NCBI GenBank assembly: GCA_039720395.1
Contig: CM077824.1
Coordinates: 27,109,278 to 27,173,277, forward strand
Source: Liquidambar formosana
Lineage: Eukaryota > Streptophyta > Magnoliopsida > Saxifragales > Altingiaceae
Reading direction: 5' to 3'
Length of the DNA stretch: 64,000 nucleotides
The position numbers were made by a program, and so were the translations under genes. The notes under the pieces were generated by a model. It saw only the letters and a program-made list of their open reading frames with translations. It was not told the origin of the DNA and searched no databases. This document shows, one piece after another, positions 59,893-64,000 of the stretch. How positions within the stretch are numbered: position 1 is the stretch's first letter; each line of letters begins with the position of its first letter.

Positions 59893-60058
59893 CGTATCAC
59901 AATAAAATTTAGAAACTAAAAATAAAATAAAAAAACAAAAAACTGCATTTTACAAAGAAATTGATATATATATATATATATATAACGTATCACAATAAAA
60001 TTTAGAAACTAAAAATAAAATAAAAAAACAAAAAACTGCATTTTACAAAGAAATTGAT
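59855..60058. repeat. (AT)n plus an identical tandem duplication, period 93 bp
   Basis: A 74-base segment from AACGTATCACAATAAAA to AAGAAATTGAT occurs at 59891-59964 and 59984-60057 with no difference. Each copy is preceded by an (AT)n run. The identity indicates a recent event or an assembly duplication. Confidence 0.9.
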
Positions 60059-62037
60059 TTTTTTTTTTAAAATTTTCAAATTTCATATATTTTTGTAGGA
60101 TTTATTTATTTATTTATTTTTGAAAATTGCTTTTAAAGTGCACTACCTTGACATGCCATCTTAGTTGCAATATAGGGGTGTATACTTTTAAAAGTAGGTT
60201 CCCTGGAAACTTTGGTTTTCATACTATTGTTATTTCTTGATGTAAAATTGAGTGCTAATTATTTTACTTAAAATCAATTAGTGTTAGGAGAGGTGCTTTT
60301 AAATCTTTTAAAGAGCAGTGCAGTAGCCAAGTATCATGGTTTAAGTAATCTCAACTGGCATGATAGACCTTAATCCTACAACCCCTGTAATCTAGGTTTC
60401 TTTACACCCTCATTTAGTTTATGCTTTTAAGGTTTTATGAAAAGTACAAAATTTTTTTATGAAAATTAGTCGCATTGTTCATTAGAAAACACAATTTCGA
60501 ACAACTTTATATAAGAAAATTTTTTCCTAAAATCCACTTAAACTATAGAGTTTGGAAAAAACTTTATTCTACAAAATTATTCGTAATGGTGTTTTTTAGT
60601 GGATTATGTGATTATTTTCATGAATTTTTTTTTTAATTTTTCATAAAACTTTAAAATGTGTGAACTAGGTGGGATGTGTGAATAATTTTTTGTGGTGGCA
60701 ATAGTTGCTCCCCTTAAAATTTTCATTCATTTTGTTTCTTATTTTAAAAAATAATAAATATATTTTTTTGGCATAAAAAAAAAGGAAAATAAATCAAGCA
60801 CCGTAATAAACTGTCTCTTTTCGTTTCTAAATATGAAAATGAGTTTAGACTTTGGAGTATATTGAATTTAATGAATTGGCATCCGTGGTCAATATATATT
60901 GGTGGGGCGGCGAGAGAGAGAGAGAGAGGAGAGAGAGAGAGGGGGGGGGGGGGGGGGGGGTGGGGTGGGGTTGGTATTTTGGAGATGTCGACGCTGGAGG
61001 ATATGGACCATATGGTAAGGGGGGGTGTGGGGTTGTGGGGGTGGCAACGATGATGGCATGTCTGGTGCGATTCACGATTATGGTGCCTGACCGTGCGGCA
61101 GTTGTGATGGTGACAGTATTGTTGACAATTTTAAAATCATAATAATTGAGCCTCCATGTTTGATCATTTATATCCAAGACGACGAGCTGAGGATATCATA
61201 GGCTCATATACCTTACCTTGTGTATTAATAGATTATGAAGTATATTGAGTTAATGTATAAGGTATAATCATTAATATATGATGTTGAGATAAGTTAAGTG
61301 AGCACGTATTATTTTGATAAAAGATTATCTATATCTATATTTATTTAAGTCAATAATTAAGTGAGCATGTATTGATATAACTTATATCAATATTTACATT
61401 AGGAATTGTAGTTTGTGCATTAATGGATTACGGGGTATCTTAAGCTACAAATATGCATGATACAACTCTCAATGTATGGTGCTGATATAACTTATATCAA
61501 CACGTGTTGACTTCATCAGGAGTTATTTATACTTATAAAAGTTTTTAAAGTTGAAGAACCTTTAATTGACAATATTATTCTTATTTAAAATTATAAATAT
61601 ATACGTTTTTAGCCTTATTAACTTAGAACCATTTTTTATTTTTACTTTTATAACTAAAGGAGTTGTAAGTGTTTTTTTCCGCCATTGAAACAATGGATAA
61701 GCAAATCATTGTTAGGATGATAACAAAAAGGTGTATATTTTTCAAGAGTGTTCACATCAGCCCGGATTGATATAACGGCTCAGAAAAAAAACCTGTGAAC
61801 CGTTACATCTTCATTAATGAAAATGGACAATTCTTTCTGAGCTGTTAGATCTTCATAAATAAAAATGGATAGTGGGATAGGTCGGGTTGATATACCAGGT
61901 TTACCTCAATGTCCCTTTCCATTCTAAGTTGTATTTTTATCAATTTTTTTAAAATTTCATTATCGCGACGTGTTCAAACCTTCAGTAAAGTATGTGCTGA
62001 TGTGATTTAAGTTTTTTTTATATAATCCATTTAAATG
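60059..62037. other. Intergenic DNA with a MITE relic, purine-rich microsatellite and G tract
   Basis: 60400-60712 resembles the MITE at 20577 (TTTTTTGTGGTGGCAATAG against TTGCGACCACAAAATTTTTT inverted). (GA)n then a run of about 22 G lies at 60911-60962, followed by GGGG-rich DNA to 61045, potentially quadruplex-forming. TTGATATAACTTATATCAA at 61374-61392 is a palindrome that recurs with one change near 61482. Frames over the G tract are composition artefacts. Confidence 0.45.
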
Positions 62038-62230
62038 TTATATATACGTGCGAATATTACCTAAAAAGCCTGTGACATAGTGATGAAAGGTCTCGTACAA
62101 ACCCATGCAAGCGGCCTTTGCTTCGGCTACTTCTAGATCTAGAATCACGTCCTTAACCATCCAAGCGAAGGGAAAAGTGGCCATAGAATCACGCACTAAA
62201 GGAAAAGTGGCCATAGAATCACGCACTAAA
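62038..62230 (-). pseudogene. Fragment resembling a retroelement RNase H-like (RVT_3) domain, with a 30-bp tandem repeat
   Basis: The minus-strand frame reads WMVKDVILDLEVAEAKAACMGL then YETFHHYVTGF; VAEAKAACMGL fits the second motif of LINE or plant RNase H-like domains. Upstream of it a 30-bp unit (GGAAAAGTGGCCATAGAATC...) is duplicated exactly (62171-62200, 62201-62230). Only a fragment is present and the match is by eye. Confidence 0.35.
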
Positions 62231-62359
62231 GCACTCAGGATCGAAAAGGCCCATAAGCCTCAACCCATACCCGACGACTCATATGGATCAAGTTAGTCCC
62301 ATAAGCCTTTAGAAAAGAAGGTCCAAGGCCTATGAGAACTATAATACCTTGAATAGGTG

Positions 62360-62760
62360 GCTGAGAAGCATGGACATCGATACATCACACAGCTATAATA
62401 CGACATAGATATGTCAATACGGCAAATTCTTAAAATTTAAGACACGACACGGCGATGACATGTTATTAATAAAATACATATCTTAAGCATATAGCTAAAT
62501 AATATCATATAACTTCACATGCATCAATAATTTAAAATGCATCTATTGTATGTATTGCTTTTGGAAACCTAATAGAGTTATTCATTGATAAAATAAAACA
62601 ACAAGAAAGAAAGAAAGAAGAAGATTAAAAGGACAAAAAAAGATGAAAAGAGAGAGATGGTGTGTAAGAGGTGTGTCAAAGGAATATTGTGTCCGATATG
62701 TACATGTCCAACATAGATACAACAGCTCTAAGAAAGTGTCTGTGCTTCCTTGGTGAGTGT
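62360..62760. repeat. hAT-like MITE remnant
   Basis: CTGAGAAGCATGGACATCG at the left mirrors TGTCTGTGCTTCCTTGG at the right, with ACACGACACGGCG and GTGTCCGATATG words inside. This is the same family as 32233. The target duplication is not evident. Confidence 0.55.
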
Positions 62761-62779
62761 GGGTACAAGAGGTTAACAA

Positions 62780-64000
62780 AAATTGTTGAAATCAAGACTT
62801 TTGTTTCTTTAAACGTGGTCCCTTGCCAAATTAGTTACTATCTTTAAAAAAACATGTACAATTATTTTGTTTTCTGTCACATCGTATGTTCACCTTTTAA
62901 TGCTTTTGTGATTCCCCTATAAAAATGACATTATCTTTATAAAGATTCTAATTTGAGTTGCCCCTTTTATTGAGATAAAATGGCGGTGAGAAAAGAAAAT
63001 AAAGGAAGTGCTCCTGTCAGATAAGGATAGACCGGCCATAACGAAAAATGGTTGCAATGTGTCCCAGATTGCTTAATTACAAATTTAGTAATTAGCATCA
63101 TCGGTAATGGCTGTTTAAATTTAATAATTGTTATGCGGTAGTTTTCAGTCTAATCCCATAAAAAATTATTATGGTGACATTAATTGTTAAATTTATTAGT
63201 GGTCTAAAGGCACATTACAATTATTTTTTCTTTAGGGGTTATATGAAAAAAAGGCTAAACATTAAAAGTGTTTCTTGTGATTTAACCTAAAATTTTATAA
63301 ACGTGGCCCTTTTGATGTGTTTGTCTTAGATTCAGAAGCATGGGTACCACCTCAATGAATCAAACGACTTATTTATTTTACTTACAAGTCCAGTGAAGAA
63401 AAGAGACTTTATGGGCACTTCTATAAATTTCAATCCATGGAGGAGACTTTTGTGATATATAATATAACAATAACAATAATTTTGTATAAAATAAAATATT
63501 ATTATTTACAATTTTTAAAAATTTTATATTCATGCTACTAATGCAACTCCACCAAATGAAAATTCTTGAAGAGTCCGTCCTGCACTCATGCTTACTGAGC
63601 CATTCCTCCTACTCTCCTAGTAATGGCTAGTAGTTTTGTATTGACGAAAGGTGTCCAGGGTTACACCAAATTGATTGGGTACGGTAGGTTAGGTGACGAA
63701 AAGGCGACCATTTGAATTGAAGAGAACGTAAGTTTGTTCCCTAATGAAAATGTTGAATGAATCGCAATGGGTGGCTTTCTAGCTAAGGGGACCACGTTGT
63801 TAATTAAGAGCGATGCGTAGGGTTTGGGTGTCTGGAGCTTTTGGAAGAGTTTGCACTCGAAATAAACGTCCCCAAGGATAAGGTTGCTTTCTTTTGTGCT
63901 CTCATTGGGTAAATCGGGAAATAGGTGATTCAACTCTCATCACTTCTTTTCAAGATCATCTTCATGGAGCATCTCCAACCTCACATAAAAATATAAAAAA
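62780..64000. other. AT-rich intergenic DNA to the window end
   Basis: No gene is convincingly supported. A 90-codon minus-strand frame (63933-63661, MNHLFPDLPNESTKESNLIL) has fairly normal composition but no recognised domain and could be part of an unseen gene beyond the window. Confidence 0.3.

Noticed and set aside
60845..61177. Open frames on both strands across the G-rich/GA-rich tract
   Set aside because: They are homopolymer and dinucleotide composition (Gly/Glu/Arg or Pro/Ser runs) with no domain.
1..64000. CRISPR arrays, operons, bacterial-type terminators and rRNA/tRNA genes
   Set aside because: The window is plant nuclear DNA; repeats found are transposon, satellite or microsatellite in type, and the tRNA-like boxes belong to SINEs.

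Overview
This is a gene-poor, AT-rich stretch of a flowering-plant nuclear genome, most likely a eudicot. The evidence is two intron-containing plant genes (endonuclease V and a GH17-X8 glucanase) set among Ty1/copia elements, a probable Ty3/gypsy solo LTR, hAT and Mutator-like DNA elements, tRNA-derived SINEs and foldback MITEs. I cannot name the species. I see no rRNA or tRNA gene, no CRISPR array and no organellar segment.

Positions 61-18183 hold one degraded Ac-like hAT element. Its transposase (BED finger, DUF659, hATC dimerisation region) is split at 3319/14796 by a SIRE-like copia element (3320-14795). The 5' LTR of that element was in turn hit by another LTR element that left a solo LTR (3362-4834). 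Both joins keep recognisable 5-bp target duplications. The copia element carries gag, pol and a third reading frame after pol (11502-13065). Its LTRs, and the stretch just ahead of the third frame, hold dense arrays of a near-palindromic 16-mer.

Positions 18184-22858 hold a 622-bp non-autonomous hAT element (TSD CCATGAAC) and a 1.6-kb Mutator-like element (TSD TAATATTTT) nested in an older MITE. Endonuclease V lies at 22859-27528 on the plus strand: eight exons, open throughout, with all four expected catalytic residues.

Positions 27529-44864 are intergenic. They contain degraded hAT and foldback elements and a second copia element (34438-42658, perfect TSD TGGTG). That element carries an antisense solo LTR related to the first copia family (36761-38247) and a SINE (39996-40188).

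The minus strand at 49401-44865 encodes a GH17 glucan endo-1,3-beta-glucosidase with a C-terminal X8 domain, in two exons. One extra base at about 45741 breaks the frame. As I recall, the Arabidopsis homologues of endonuclease V and this glucanase are neighbours, so the pair may be an old syntenic block pushed apart by transposons.

From 49402 to the end I see no convincing host gene. The stretch has a second copy of the SINE, two foldback MITEs, hAT-like MITEs, a 9-bp-TSD element with long C and A runs, a second Mutator-like element with G-box terminal repeats, recent tandem duplications and simple repeats.
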